A stretch of DNA of 64,000 nucleotides, from positions 62,001-126,000 of the forward strand of contig NZ_NMZM01000007.1 of assembly GCF_002751875.1 (NCBI RefSeq), given 5' to 3'. How positions within the stretch are numbered: position 1 is the first letter of the stretch; every line of letters starts with the position of its first letter. Made by a program: the position numbers and the translations under genes. This stretch comes from Oceaniglobus indicus. GTDB taxonomy: Bacteria; Pseudomonadota; Alphaproteobacteria; Rhodobacterales; Rhodobacteraceae. This document shows, piece by piece, positions 41,947 through 52,801 of this stretch. The notes under the pieces were generated by a model. It saw only the letters and a list, made by a program, of their open reading frames with translations, was not told where the DNA came from and made no database searches.

Positions 41947-42602
41947 GGCCTGTCCCACCAGAAGCCTTCGATGAACATGTCCGCATCGGCCAGATCGCCG
42001 TTCATGTCCAGATCGATCGTCAGAAGTTGCCAGACATCGGGCAGGGGTGTCGCGGAAACGTCCTTGGTCGGAACGTCGGGTGGCGTGCGGGCGCTTTGCG
42101 CGCTGATGATGCCGCCAAAGCCCTGCACCTTGTCACGGTCGGTCAGCGCGATCAGACGGCGGCCGATTTCGGCGGCCTCGCGGTTTCCGACCGTCGAGAT
42201 CATGCAATAGAGCGTCGGGCGCGGCGCGCTGTGCGTCGTGATCTGCACCACGGTGGTGCCGTCGCCCGGTGTCAGGAAGACATGGCGTGCCCCGGCGCCG
42301 TCGCGGTCCAGCCGCTTGCGCCCCCGCACCTCGCGCTGGCCTTCGTCGGTGCGCAGCACGTCGAGCGGGAAGCGCACCGTCGACGCCTCGGTAGCATCGG
42401 CAAGCAAACCGATGCGCGCGTGGACCGCCGGCAGGTCCGACGCGTCCGGCTGCTGCCAGCCTTCGGCCATCAGGGTGGCGGCGGGATCACCGCCCGGACC
42501 GGCGGCACAGGCGCGCAGAACACGGTCGGCAGGGCCGGCTGCTGCTCCGGCGCCCGCCAGGGCGGCGACCACCGCCAGAATTGCACCGTGACGCGCGCCC
42601 AT
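41943..42602 (-). CDS. Secreted protein of unknown function between sucD and the DUF805 gene
   Basis: 219 residues. Hydrophobic residues 7-23 (AILAVVAALAGAGAAAG) look like a signal peptide. The mature part has few recognisable motifs; two cysteines in ACAAG and YCMIS could pair. The C-terminus ends in an acidic, aromatic tail (DLDMNGDLADADMFIEGFWWDRP in pieces). I do not recognise a family. It starts 10 bp after the sucD stop and overlaps the DUF805 gene, so it belongs to the suc transcript. Confidence 0.65.
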   Translation of the reverse strand: MGARHGAILAVVAALAGAGAAAGPADRVLRACAAGPGGDPAATLMAEGWQQPDASDLPAVHARIGLLADATEASTVRFPLDVLRTDEGQREVRGRKRLDRDGAGARHVFLTPGDGTTVVQITTHSAPRPTLYCMISTVGNREAAEIGRRLIALTDRDKVQGFGGIISAQSARTPPDVPTKDVSATPLPDVWQLLTIDLDMNGDLADADMFIEGFWWDRP

Positions 42603-42612
42603 TGCCAGGTCC

Positions 42613-43497
42613 TTAACCCTTGATGGCCTTCAGCACGGCTTCGCCCAGGCCGGCGGGGCTGTCGGCGACGACGATACCGGCGGCCTTCATCGCCTCGATC
42701 TTGTCTTCCGCGCCGCCCTTGCCGCCGGCGACGATCGCACCGGCGTGGCCCATGCGACGGCCCGGAGGGGCGGTGCGCCCGGCGATGAACCCCGCGGTGG
42801 GCTTCCAGCGACCGGCCTTGCGTTCGTCGGCCAGGAACTGCGCGGCGTCTTCCTCGGCCGAGCCGCCGATTTCGCCGATCATGATGATGCTTTCGGTTTC
42901 CGGGTCGGCCAGGAACATTTCCAGGATGTCGATGTGTTCGGTGCCCTTGATCGGATCGCCCCCGATGCCGACGGCGGTGGATTGGCCGAGGCCGCTGTCG
43001 CTGGTCTGTTTCACCGCCTCATAGGTCAGGGTGCCCGAGCGCGACACGACACCGACCGATCCGCGCTTGTGGATATGGCCGGGCATGATGCCGATCTTGC
43101 AGGCGTCGGGGGTGATCACACCGGGGCAGTTCGGCCCGATCAGCCGCGACGACGACCCTTCCAGCGCCCGCTTGACCTTCATCATGTCCAGCACCGGGAT
43201 GCCTTCGGTGATGCAGATGATCAGCGGGATTTCGGCGTCCAGCGCCTCCAGGATGGAATCGGCGGCGAAGGGGGGCGGAACATAGATGACGCTGGCATTG
43301 GCGCCGGTCTTTGCCACCGCTTCGTGGCACGAGTTGAACACTGGCAGGTCCAGGTGTGTCTGCCCGCCCTTGCCGGGCGTCACGCCGCCGACCATCTTCG
43401 TGCCGTATGCGATGGCCTGTTCCGAATGGAACGTGCCCTGGGATCCGGTGAACCCCTGGCAGATCACCTTGGTGTTTTCGTCTACAAGAATGGCCAT
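42613..43497 (-). CDS. sucD: Succinyl-CoA synthetase subunit alpha (SucD)
   Basis: 294 residues. The CoA-binding Rossmann domain starts [18 protein letters not shown], and the phospho-histidine is His251 in [11 protein letters not shown]. The IGPNCPGVI and IIMIGEIGG segments are standard. It makes ATP or GTP from succinyl-CoA with SucC. The start is supported by AAGGAG and the conserved N-terminus. In this window two small ORFs separate it from sucC. Confidence 0.97.
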   Translation of the reverse strand: MAILVDENTKVICQGFTGSQGTFHSEQAIAYGTKMVGGVTPGKGGQTHLDLPVFNSCHEAVAKTGANASVIYVPPPFAADSILEALDAEIPLIICITEGIPVLDMMKVKRALEGSSSRLIGPNCPGVITPDACKIGIMPGHIHKRGSVGVVSRSGTLTYEAVKQTSDSGLGQSTAVGIGGDPIKGTEHIDILEMFLADPETESIIMIGEIGGSAEEDAAQFLADERKAGRWKPTAGFIAGRTAPPGRRMGHAGAIVAGGKGGAEDKIEAMKAAGIVVADSPAGLGEAVLKAIKG

Positions 43498-43546
43498 GTC
43501 GGCTCCTTTTTCAGTCGTTCTTGGGGCGGCGTGGCCGCCAAAGTGG

Positions 43547-43885
43547 TCAGGACCGGGGCGGCTCGTCGCCGACCAGCGCATCCAGTGCGCGAATGGCGAT
43601 CAGACCGGCGCCGGCGATGATCAGTGACCGTCCCAACGTGGCGTTCAGGTTGCGCGGCATCACCCGCACCACGCCGTCGCGGGTCACGCGGGCGGCCCGC
43701 TGGGCGTAGGTGTCGTGCCGGTCGTCACCGTGTCCACGCTGCGGCAGCTCCAGCGCCAGCGGACGCCAGCGCCGTATCAGGAAGCCAAGCCCGATCAGTG
43801 CCAGACCGGAAAGCAACGGCGCCGCTTTCGCGGCCGGATCGGCGGCCGGAAGCGGGGTGATGTCATGGATCCTTGGCAGCGTCAT
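43547..43885 (-). CDS. Small membrane protein of unknown function between sucC and sucD
   Basis: 112 residues with two predicted membrane helices (about 23-38, [17 protein letters not shown], and about 87-102, [15 protein letters not shown]) and a basic loop between. No family recognised. The start codon lies three bases after the stop of a 28-codon ORF, so the two look coupled. It is 49 bp upstream of sucD on the same strand. Confidence 0.6.
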   Translation of the reverse strand: MTLPRIHDITPLPAADPAAKAAPLLSGLALIGLGFLIRRWRPLALELPQRGHGDDRHDTYAQRAARVTRDGVVRVMPRNLNATLGRSLIIAGAGLIAIRALDALVGDEPPRS

Positions 43886-43888
43886 GGT

Positions 43889-43975
43889 TCAGCACCCTTC
43901 CTTGGCAATGGCGCAAAGAGAAGACAGGGAATCGCGGCAGGTTCGGGGGGCGCGGTTCAGATCATGGAAAGACAT
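43889..43975 (-). CDS. Possible 28-residue small protein upstream of the sucC-sucD membrane ORF
   Basis: 28 codons ([19 protein letters not shown], then LCAIAKEGC), with a strong GGAGGT ten bases before the ATG. Its stop lies three bases before the next ATG, the usual layout of a leader or coupled gene. It has two cysteines and no hydrophobic helix. It is too short to judge by coding statistics, so a leader peptide that regulates the next gene is also possible. Confidence 0.4.
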   Translation of the reverse strand: MSFHDLNRAPRTCRDSLSSLCAIAKEGC

Positions 43976-44100
43976 GGCGTTGTCGACCTCCGTTTTGCCG
44001 TTTCCGCATCGCCGTGCGGCCCCCGGCATCGGACCCTGCCGACCTCGCCGCCGACATGGCGCGGGCGCATGGTTCGACGATCCCGGGGCCGCGACGATTC

Positions 44101-45294
<1,194 letters not shown>

Positions 45295-45405
45295 GGCGCG
45301 GATACCTCTGTTCTGAAGTGCTTTGCACAATACATGGCACGGGCGCGGTGGCGACAGGAAGCGCTTTTGCCCGGATATTGACGGTTTGAGCCAAGAAGAC
45401 GGCTG

Positions 45406-45417
45406 TTGTGATCACAA
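45406..45417. promoter_or_regulatory. Perfect 12-bp palindrome TTGTGATCACAA, operator candidate (site 1, suc)
   Basis: The same 12 bases recur exactly upstream of sdhC. The two-fold symmetry points to a dimeric regulator. It lies 112 bp before the sucC start codon. Confidence 0.65.
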
Positions 45418-45426
45418 GTCTGACGG

Positions 45427-45438
45427 CAGTGATCACAA
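45427..45438. promoter_or_regulatory. Near-copy CAGTGATCACAA, operator candidate (site 2, suc)
   Basis: Ten of twelve bases match site 1, including the central GTGATCAC. Its centre is 21 bp from the centre of site 1, two helical turns, so both sites face the same side of the DNA. Confidence 0.55.
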
Positions 45439-45616
45439 AAAGTCTGGCCGGTCGTCGATAATCGCCGCCGGGCATACCGGCGAGGGTGGGCCAGTGATGA
45501 CTCGCTGCGCCGAGTCGGGTTAGTGTGCAACCAAGGGGGAACGTTTGCCGCGTGGCGGTCGTTGTCCCCGCAAAGGGGCGTCGCCAGACGTCTGTTCAGC
45601 CTCGGGAGATATGTAC

Positions 45617-47521
45617 ATGGCCGAAAGCACCGGCTCGGAATTCACGCGGACGACAATCATCGTCAGCATCATCGCCGCCTTGGGGTGGTTGACCGCCATT
45701 TATTTTCTGACCCAGAGCAACGCCGCGGGGTCGCGCGTCGAGAATTTGGTCCAGGAGCGTGACCAGGTTCAGGCGACGCTGAACACCCAGCGCGAAAAAG
45801 CCGGAACGATCGAGGATCTGGACGCCCAGATCGCGACACTGCAGCCCGAGCGCGATGAATTGCAGGGCCAGCGCGATGCGGCCCAGTCGGAACTGGAGGA
45901 ACTGCAGACGCAATCGTCCGAACTGGAATCGAAGGTCAGCGAACAGCAAGCCGCGCTGAACGACGCCGAAACCCGCATCGCCGATCTGGAAAAGCAGGCC
46001 GAACCCCTGCGCCAGGAAATCGCCGGTTATGACGAGCAGATCAGCACGCTTCGCGAGCAGATCGAGGCCCAGACGAAGGAGCGCGAAGAGATCGGCGCCC
46101 GGGTCGAGGAAGCCCGCGCACAGGAAGCCGAGATCCAGGAAACGCTGGCCAAGCTGACCCAGGAAACGTCCGACCTGACCGCCCAGGCGCAAGACGCCGA
46201 AAGCCGTCTGCAGGACGCCCGCACCGAACACGCCACGCTGAGCGAGGAAGTCGGGACCATGCGCGAAGAGGCCATCGCGCTGGAACAGCAGGTCACCGAG
46301 GCCCGCCGTTCAGTCGAATCGCTGAGCGAGGAGAAGCAGGCCCTGCAAAACGACGTGAGCGCGGCCGAGGAACAGCGTGCACGGCTTCAGGGCATGGTGA
46401 CCGAACTGACGCAGGACGTGACGACGCGCTCGGAAGAACTGCTGCAGATCGAAAAGCGCATCGAAAGCCGCCTGGGCGCCGACGATGGCGCGACCGCCGC
46501 AACCGCAAGCGACCCGACGCCGGCACAGGCCGAATCCCGCGAGGGCGCGACTGCGACACAGGCGCTTGAATCGGGTGAAGGCACTGCCGATGGTTCCGAC
46601 AGCGCGGCTGCCGAACCGCAGGAGACGGGTTCGCCCGAAACCGAAGGCAACGAGGCGGGCGCAGACGACGGCACAAACGAAGCCGATGGTGCGCCGCAAC
46701 AACCCACCGCATCGGACGAGACGCAGACCGACGGTAAAACCGCGCAACAGCCTGACAGCGCGATGGGCGGTGACGAAAGCAGCGCTGGTGACAACGCGCA
46801 GGACGGGGATGTAGCAGCGGATGCTGCTGATGACGCCGCGCAAAGCGAAAGCGCGACGTCCGGTGCCGCTGAGGACAACGCGGGCGAGGGCGCGACTACG
46901 GACGCTTCTGACGAGGGTGCGCAGGACGAAACGTCGGCGACGGATGCGTCCGAGAACAGTGCGCAGACTGAAACGCCGGCAGCGGATGGTGCGCAGAACG
47001 AGACGGCAACCACGGCTGAAGGCGGGTCCACGGACGCCGCCGGTACGGCAACAGCGAACGAAGCGACCACGGAAGCAGCCGATGACGGTGCGGCGCAGGG
47101 TGATGCTTCGGCCTCATCCGATGAGGCGGCGCAGGACGCCGAGGCAAACGGCAACGCGGCCGCTCCGGCGTCCGAAACACCCGCGGCAGCGGGTCAGGAC
47201 AGCGCGATAGGCGAAACTGCCGAAGCTGCCGACTCGGCCGTCAAGCCGGGCGTCTATACCGCCGACGACATGACGCTGGAACTGACGGACGATGGCACGT
47301 TCAAGGCATCGACACCCGAGGACGACGCCTTCCTGGAAGGCGCGTTCACGACCGATGGCGATACCCTGAACATGACCGATGCAAAAGGTGCGGGGCCGGT
47401 GGACACTTTCCCGCTGACCTGCACGCTGTCACAGGACGGTGACGGCTTTTCGATCAAGGCGGACAACGACGATTGTGCGCCCTTCGCCGGAATGACCTTT
47501 GCGCCGCAAGCCGCGCAGTAA
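45617..47521 (+). CDS. Membrane-anchored coiled-coil protein with acidic linker and small C-terminal domain
   Basis: 634 residues. ATG 45617 has GGGAGAT upstream; an ATG two codons earlier is too close. A single membrane helix (about 12-31, TTIIVSIIAALGWLTAIYFL) is followed by a long heptad-like coiled coil (about 40-287, rich in Glu, Gln and Leu), then about 250 residues of low-complexity Ala/Asp/Glu/Thr/Ser (288-541), and a folded end (543-634) with DGTF, DGDTLNMTDAKG and two cysteines (TCT and DDC) that could form a disulfide. The likely topology is an inner-membrane anchor with everything else in the periplasm. No family recognised; role unknown. Confidence 0.78.
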   Translation: MAESTGSEFTRTTIIVSIIAALGWLTAIYFLTQSNAAGSRVENLVQERDQVQATLNTQREKAGTIEDLDAQIATLQPERDELQGQRDAAQSELEELQTQSSELESKVSEQQAALNDAETRIADLEKQAEPLRQEIAGYDEQISTLREQIEAQTKEREEIGARVEEARAQEAEIQETLAKLTQETSDLTAQAQDAESRLQDARTEHATLSEEVGTMREEAIALEQQVTEARRSVESLSEEKQALQNDVSAAEEQRARLQGMVTELTQDVTTRSEELLQIEKRIESRLGADDGATAATASDPTPAQAESREGATATQALESGEGTADGSDSAAAEPQETGSPETEGNEAGADDGTNEADGAPQQPTASDETQTDGKTAQQPDSAMGGDESSAGDNAQDGDVAADAADDAAQSESATSGAAEDNAGEGATTDASDEGAQDETSATDASENSAQTETPAADGAQNETATTAEGGSTDAAGTATANEATTEAADDGAAQGDASASSDEAAQDAEANGNAAAPASETPAAAGQDSAIGETAEAADSAVKPGVYTADDMTLELTDDGTFKASTPEDDAFLEGAFTTDGDTLNMTDAKGAGPVDTFPLTCTLSQDGDGFSIKADNDDCAPFAGMTFAPQAAQ

Positions 47522-47542
47522 CCGACACCACCCGCACAAAAC

Positions 47543-47574
47543 AAAAGACGCGCCCGGCAAGGCGCGTCTTTTTT
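47543..47574. terminator. Bidirectional terminator (coiled-coil gene / mdh)
   Basis: AAAAGACGCGCC / GGCGCGTCTTTT, 12-bp perfect stem with a 6-base loop, an A-run on one side and six T's on the other. It serves the convergent coiled-coil gene and mdh. Confidence 0.9.
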
Positions 47575-47598
47575 CGTTTCAAATCACTTGCGCGGCGA

Positions 47599-48684
<1,086 letters not shown>

Positions 48685-48723
48685 CTAGGTCTGCGACGAT
48701 TTCTGCCTTGGAAAGGTTGCGGA

Positions 48724-49479
48724 GTGGTTGATCTCGGTCCGATGTTCTTTGCCGTCGCGATCCCGGCAGTCCTGTTCGCGGGCGTGTCCAAGGGCGGCTT
48801 CGGCGGCGGCGTCGCCTTTGCCGCGTCGGTGTTCCTGGCGCTGATCCTGACACCGGGCCAGGCGATTGGGCTGATGCTGCCGCTGTTGATGGTGATGGAT
48901 CTGACGGCGGTGCGCGCCTATTGGCGCCGCTGGGACTGGCCCGTGGCGCGACGGCTGATGCTTGGTGCCTTGCCGGGCGTCGCGCTGGGGGCACTGCTTT
49001 ACAAGGTGGCGGATGCCGATGTGGTGCGGTTGCTGATCGGGCTGGTGGCCCTGGGCTTCGTCGCGTTCCAGATCGCCCGTGCCCGCGGCTGGCTGCGAAT
49101 CGAACGACGGTCGGTGTCGCCGGTCGTCGAATATTTCTGGGGCGGGGTTGCGGGGCTGACCAGTTTCATCAGCCATGCGGGCGGACCGCCCGCCGCGGTT
49201 TACCTTCTGACGCGCGGTCTGACGAAGACGACATACCAGGCGACGACGGTCCTCACCTTCTGGGCGATCAACGCGTTCAAGCTGGTGCCGTATGGCGCGC
49301 TGGGGATTTTCAGCCGCGACACCCTGACTGCCAGCCTTATTCTGGCGCCCGTGGCGATCGCCGGGATCCAGCTGGGCGTCTGGCTGCACCGGATCGTCAA
49401 CGAACGTCTGTTCTTCGCGCTGACCTATGCGTTCCTGGCGATCACCGGTGCCAAGCTGATCTTCGACGCGCTGACCTGA
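48724..49479 (+). CDS. TauE/SafE family sulfite exporter-like permease
   Basis: 251 residues from GTG 48724 (AAAGG upstream); an ATG at 48742 is an alternative. Seven to eight membrane helices. The twin glycine-rich motifs, GVSKGGFGGGVAFA (about 20-33) and GGVAGLTSFISHAGGPPAAVY (in pieces), are the family signatures. Members move sulfite, sulfoacetate or other small anions outward; the substrate here is unknown. It is divergent from mdh. Confidence 0.88.
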   Translation: MVDLGPMFFAVAIPAVLFAGVSKGGFGGGVAFAASVFLALILTPGQAIGLMLPLLMVMDLTAVRAYWRRWDWPVARRLMLGALPGVALGALLYKVADADVVRLLIGLVALGFVAFQIARARGWLRIERRSVSPVVEYFWGGVAGLTSFISHAGGPPAAVYLLTRGLTKTTYQATTVLTFWAINAFKLVPYGALGIFSRDTLTASLILAPVAIAGIQLGVWLHRIVNERLFFALTYAFLAITGAKLIFDALT

Positions 49480-49498
49480 GGCCGCGCGCCGAAATCTC

Positions 49499-49819
49499 TC
49501 AGGCGGGTTGGCCGGCCGGCGGCAGGGATTCGGCCAGGTTTTCGAACGCCTGACCCGCGGCCACCACACAGGACACGCCGGCAGGGGTCGAGACCAGAAT
49601 GGTCCAGGTGCCCGTGGCGACAGAGGCGAAAACCTCGACCACCTGAGCGTTGCTGGCCAGGCCGATGGACTGGCGCGTTTCACCGAACTGGCCATTCAGA
49701 CGCTCGACCACCGTCGCGCGCGCCGCGCAGTTGCGGTTCGGCGTTTCGGCAAAGGCGTTCTGGGTAGCCAGAAACAGGCCACCAAGGCCCAGCATGGATG
49801 CGACAGCAATGCGGATCAT
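49499..49819 (-). CDS. Small secreted protein of unknown function
   Basis: 106 residues from ATG 49819. Signal peptide about 1-24 (MLGLGGLFLATQNAFA). The mature domain has NCAARATVVERLNGQFGE, LASNAQVVEVFAS and TWTILVSTPAGVSCVVAAG, so two cysteines are likely to pair. This pattern is common in small periplasmic proteins of Rhodobacterales from memory, without a known role. It converges on the TauE-like gene, with 19 bp between the stops. Confidence 0.72.
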   Translation of the reverse strand: MIRIAVASMLGLGGLFLATQNAFAETPNRNCAARATVVERLNGQFGETRQSIGLASNAQVVEVFASVATGTWTILVSTPAGVSCVVAAGQAFENLAESLPPAGQPA

Positions 49820-50029
49820 CGAACGTTCCCCCTTGGGCAGGCACCCCCGGAATGGCGGTGCATCGGCGCCGGACCGTTCGTCGTGGCCATCAGCGTGACG
49901 GCAAGATTGCGGCCAGCATCGCAAATTCAGCTTAACGAAGCGTTCGCTTCATGCCGCGGCGCGGCGCAACGGGGCTTGCGAAAGGGGGTGGCCATGGGTG
50001 AAAGTGCGCGGATGACACGGGAGAGCGGC

Positions 50030-50932
50030 ATGACGGATACGATGACACGACCCTGGCGTTCGGTTCTCTATATTCCGGGCGACAAGCCGCGGGCGCTGGA
50101 CAAGGCGCGTGGCCTGCCGGTGGATGCGATCATCTTCGATCTGGAAGACGCGGTGGCACCCGATGCGAAATCCGCCGCGCGCGACACGCTGTGCGCGGCC
50201 CTGCGGCAGGGCGGCTATGCGCCGCGCGCCACCATGGTGCGGATCAACGGCTTCGACACCCCTTGGGGTGCCGACGATCTGAACGCCATTGCCGAAACTG
50301 GCCCCGATGCCATCCTGTTGCCCAAGGTGAACGGCGCCGGCGATATCCAGGCTCTTGCCGCGCGTTTGGACGCGCATCCCGGCACAGCTGACACGCGGAT
50401 CTGGGCGATGATGGAAACCTGCGAAGGCATTTTGAACGCCGCTGAAATTGCCCGCGCGCCGCGCATGGGCGGCTTCATCCTTGGCACCAATGATCTGGCC
50501 AAGGAAATCGGCTGTGACACCGGCGGCGACCGCGGGGCGCTGGTGACGGCGCTTCAGACCTGCGTCATGGCGGCGCGGGCGGCGGGGATCGTCTGTATCG
50601 ACGGGGTGTTCAACGCCTTTCGCGACGACGACGGGTTGCGCGTGGAATGTGAACAGGGCCGCGCCTTCGGGATGGATGGCAAGACGCTGATCCATCCGGC
50701 GCAGGTGCCCGTGGCCAACGCCGCCTTCGCGCCCTCGGCCGACCGGATCGACCTGGCAAAGCGTCAGATCGCGGTGTTCGAGGCGGCCGAGGCGGCCGGG
50801 CAGGGGATCGCAGTGCTGGATGGCCAGATCGTCGAGAACTTGCATATCGTCACCGCCCGCGCGATCCTTGCCCGCGCTGCGGCCATCGCCGCCCTGTCCG
50901 AAGACGCAGACCCCGCAACAAGGAAGACCTGA
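50030..50932 (+). CDS. mcl2: CitE-like lyase/thioesterase, probable (3S)-malyl-CoA thioesterase Mcl2
   Basis: 300 residues from ATG 50030, preceded by GGGAGAG; ATGs at 49994 and 50012 would add a non-conserved tail. The HpcH/HpaI-CitE fold is evident: RSVLYIPGDK, IFDLEDAVAPDAK with the metal-binding Glu, VRINGFDTPWGADD, and MMETCEGILNA. In Rhodobacter sphaeroides, as I recall, a paralogue of malyl-CoA lyase beside the mch-sdh region is a malyl-CoA thioesterase (Mcl2). Gene position and family match that; sequence alone does not tell lyase from thioesterase. It overlaps nnrU by one base. Confidence 0.82.
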   Translation: MTDTMTRPWRSVLYIPGDKPRALDKARGLPVDAIIFDLEDAVAPDAKSAARDTLCAALRQGGYAPRATMVRINGFDTPWGADDLNAIAETGPDAILLPKVNGAGDIQALAARLDAHPGTADTRIWAMMETCEGILNAAEIARAPRMGGFILGTNDLAKEIGCDTGGDRGALVTALQTCVMAARAAGIVCIDGVFNAFRDDDGLRVECEQGRAFGMDGKTLIHPAQVPVANAAFAPSADRIDLAKRQIAVFEAAEAAGQGIAVLDGQIVENLHIVTARAILARAAAIAALSEDADPATRKT

Positions 50933-51477
50933 TGATCCTGATCGTTCTCGGCCTCGCCCTCTGGGCAGGTTCGCATCTCTGGAAACGTATGTCGCCACAG
51001 ACACGGGCGGGGATGGGCGACAAGGGCCGGTTGATCGTCGCCGTCGCGTCGGTGATCGCCATCGTCCTGATGACCATCGGCTATCGCGGGGCCGAGGGGC
51101 CCGTGTACTGGGGCCGCACGCCGGCCATGACCGGCATCAACAACCTGTTGATGCTGCTGGCATTCTATCTGTTCGCGGCCAGTGGCGCAAAGACCTGGAT
51201 CACCGGCAAGGTGCGCCATCCGCAATTGACGGCGGTCAAGACCTGGGCCATCGCGCACCTGCTGGTGAATGGCGATCTGGCGTCCATCGTCCTGTTCGGC
51301 GGCTTGCTGGCCTGGGCGGTGGTCGAGGTGATCGTCATCAACCGCGCCGAACCGAACCGGCCGCCGGCCCATCCGGTGCCGGTGAAGAAGGAAGTGACAG
51401 CCGTGATCGCGGCGGTTGTCGCCTATGGCATCGTCTCCGCGATCCACATCTGGTTGGGAGTGAACCCCTTTGGCTGA
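50932..51477 (+). CDS. nnrU: NnrU family membrane protein
   Basis: 181 residues, about six membrane helices. The GLALWAGSHLWKRMSP start, the TPAMTGINNLLMLLAF motif and the AIAHLLVNGDLASIVLFGG histidine segment belong to the NnrU/DUF1295 relatives, first noted near nitrite and NO reductase genes and related to MAPEG/isoprenylcysteine methyltransferase-like folds. Here it sits inside a carbon-metabolism operon, so the denitrification link does not follow from context. Function uncertain. Confidence 0.85.
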   Translation: MILIVLGLALWAGSHLWKRMSPQTRAGMGDKGRLIVAVASVIAIVLMTIGYRGAEGPVYWGRTPAMTGINNLLMLLAFYLFAASGAKTWITGKVRHPQLTAVKTWAIAHLLVNGDLASIVLFGGLLAWAVVEVIVINRAEPNRPPAHPVPVKKEVTAVIAAVVAYGIVSAIHIWLGVNPFG

Positions 51478-51682
51478 GCATACCATCTATCGCCTGTTGA
51501 CCGGCGATGACACGTCCGAGTTCTGTCACAAGGTTTCGGATGCCCTGGCGAAGGGCTGGGTGCTGCACGGTAGCCCGGCCTATGGCTTCGACGCGGCCAA
51601 CGGCGTGATGCGCTGTGCGCAGGCGGTGACCAAGACGGTCAGCGTGCCCTATACGCCCGACATGAAGCTGGGCCAGCAGTGA
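51470..51682 (+). CDS. DUF1737 small protein
   Basis: 70 residues. TTG start with GGGAG upstream, overlapping the nnrU end by 8 bp, and its own stop overlaps the mch start. The pattern IYRLLTGDDTSEFCHKV, LAKGWVLHGSP and AQAVTK defines DUF1737, a small cytoplasmic beta-alpha domain. Its tight embedding shows it is co-translated with nnrU and mch. Role unknown. Confidence 0.85.
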   Translation: MAEHTIYRLLTGDDTSEFCHKVSDALAKGWVLHGSPAYGFDAANGVMRCAQAVTKTVSVPYTPDMKLGQQ

Positions 51683-52710
51683 ACGCAGGGGCGAAAACCA
51701 ACGCCGGCCGTTTTTTCGAGGATTACCGCGTCGGCGAGGTGATCGCCCATGCCGTCCCGCGCACGGTCGGATCCGGTGAACGCGCGCTTTATCATGCGCT
51801 GTATCCGGCGCGCCATGCGCTGTATTCGTCGGACGTTTTCGCGCGGCAATGCGGTCTGTCGGGCGCGCCGCTGGACGACATGATCGCCTTTCATGTGGTG
51901 TTCGGCAAGACGGTGCCCGACATCTCGCTGAATGCGGTGGCAAACCTCGGATATGCCGAAGGCCGCTGGCTGAAACCGGTGTGGCCGGGCGATACCCTGC
52001 GCGCCGAATCCCGGGTGATCGGCGTCAAGCAGACCTCGGGCGGCACCAACGGGATCGTCTGGGTGCGCACGACCGGCTATGACCAGCATGACGAACCGGT
52101 GCTGACCTATGTGCGCTGGGTCATGGTGCGGCGCCGTGCACCGGGCGATGCCCCCGAAACGGTGGTGCCCGATCTCGCAGCGACGGTCGCGCACGGTGAT
52201 CTGGTGATCCCGCAGGGCCTGGATTTCACAGGCTATGATTTCGCGGCAGCGGGCGAACCCTGGCGGTTGGGCGACTACACCGTGGGCGAGGTAATCGACC
52301 ATATCGATGGCGTGACGGTGGAAGAGGCCGAACACATGATGGCCACCCGCCTGTGGCAGAATACCGCGCGGGTGCATTTCGACGCCACGGCGCGCGATGG
52401 CGGGCGGCTGATCTATGGCGGGCACGTCATATCGCTGGCGCGGGCGCTGTCGTTCAACGGGCTGGCCAATGCGCAGATGGTTGTGGCGCTGAACGCCGGT
52501 GCCCATGCCAACCCTTGCGCGGCGGGCGATACCGTGCGCGCCTGGTCCGAGGTTCTGGGCACTGCCGAAACATCCGCCCCCGGCGTCGGCGCGATCCGCC
52601 TGCGCACCGTGGCGACCAGGAACGGCGGCGAGGGGTTGCGCGGCGAGGACGGCAAATACCTGCCCCATGTCCTGCTGGATCTGGATTACTGGGCGCTGAT
52701 GCCGGTGTGA
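51679..52710 (+). CDS. mch: Mesaconyl-CoA hydratase (beta-methylmalyl-CoA dehydratase) Mch
   Basis: 343 residues, GTG start sharing bases with the DUF1737 stop. A double hotdog fold (MaoC-like): GRFFEDYRVGEVIAHAVPR and ALYSSDVFAR in the first half, the HFDATARDGGRLIYGGHVISLARALS segment (in pieces) in the second. This is the R. sphaeroides-type Mch of the ethylmalonyl-CoA pathway, which hydrates mesaconyl-CoA to beta-methylmalyl-CoA. Context agrees: Ccr and Ecm of the same pathway lie downstream and an Mcl-type gene upstream. Confidence 0.92.
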   Translation: MNAGAKTNAGRFFEDYRVGEVIAHAVPRTVGSGERALYHALYPARHALYSSDVFARQCGLSGAPLDDMIAFHVVFGKTVPDISLNAVANLGYAEGRWLKPVWPGDTLRAESRVIGVKQTSGGTNGIVWVRTTGYDQHDEPVLTYVRWVMVRRRAPGDAPETVVPDLAATVAHGDLVIPQGLDFTGYDFAAAGEPWRLGDYTVGEVIDHIDGVTVEEAEHMMATRLWQNTARVHFDATARDGGRLIYGGHVISLARALSFNGLANAQMVVALNAGAHANPCAAGDTVRAWSEVLGTAETSAPGVGAIRLRTVATRNGGEGLRGEDGKYLPHVLLDLDYWALMPV

Positions 52711-52801
52711 CGGCGGCCATGCCCGCGCTCGGTGTGATGTGGTTGCACAGCATCGGGCGATGGCCGAGAGTGTGACGAAACGTCGGACACCGGATGGTCG
52801 T

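Larger units (their letters stand above)
45295..45616. other. 322-bp divergent regulatory region (sucC / coiled-coil gene)
   Basis: No convincing gene. It contains the two GTGATCAC-centred palindromes (45406-45438) and a small GACTCG/CGAGTC hairpin near 45499-45516. It should hold the promoters of the suc operon and of the coiled-coil gene. Confidence 0.75.

Noticed and set aside
43110-43125. GTGATCACA inside sucD as another copy of the suc/sdh operator
   Set aside because: It falls in conserved coding sequence (GVITP) and lacks the flanking TT/AA bases.
45499-45516. GACTCG/CGAGTC hairpin in the sucC divergent region as a riboswitch or sRNA
   Set aside because: Only six base pairs, no conserved loop or T-run, and no known riboswitch features.
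49921-49936. TTAAC near 49932 as another CtrA site for the small secreted protein gene
   Set aside because: The partner half (GCAA on the plus strand, TTGCG on the minus) does not match TTAA-N7-TTAAC, and the distance to the start is over 100 bp.
50932-51477. Denitrification locus from the nnrU gene
   Set aside because: No nitrite, nitric oxide or nitrous oxide reductase genes are present; the gene sits in a carbon-metabolism operon.
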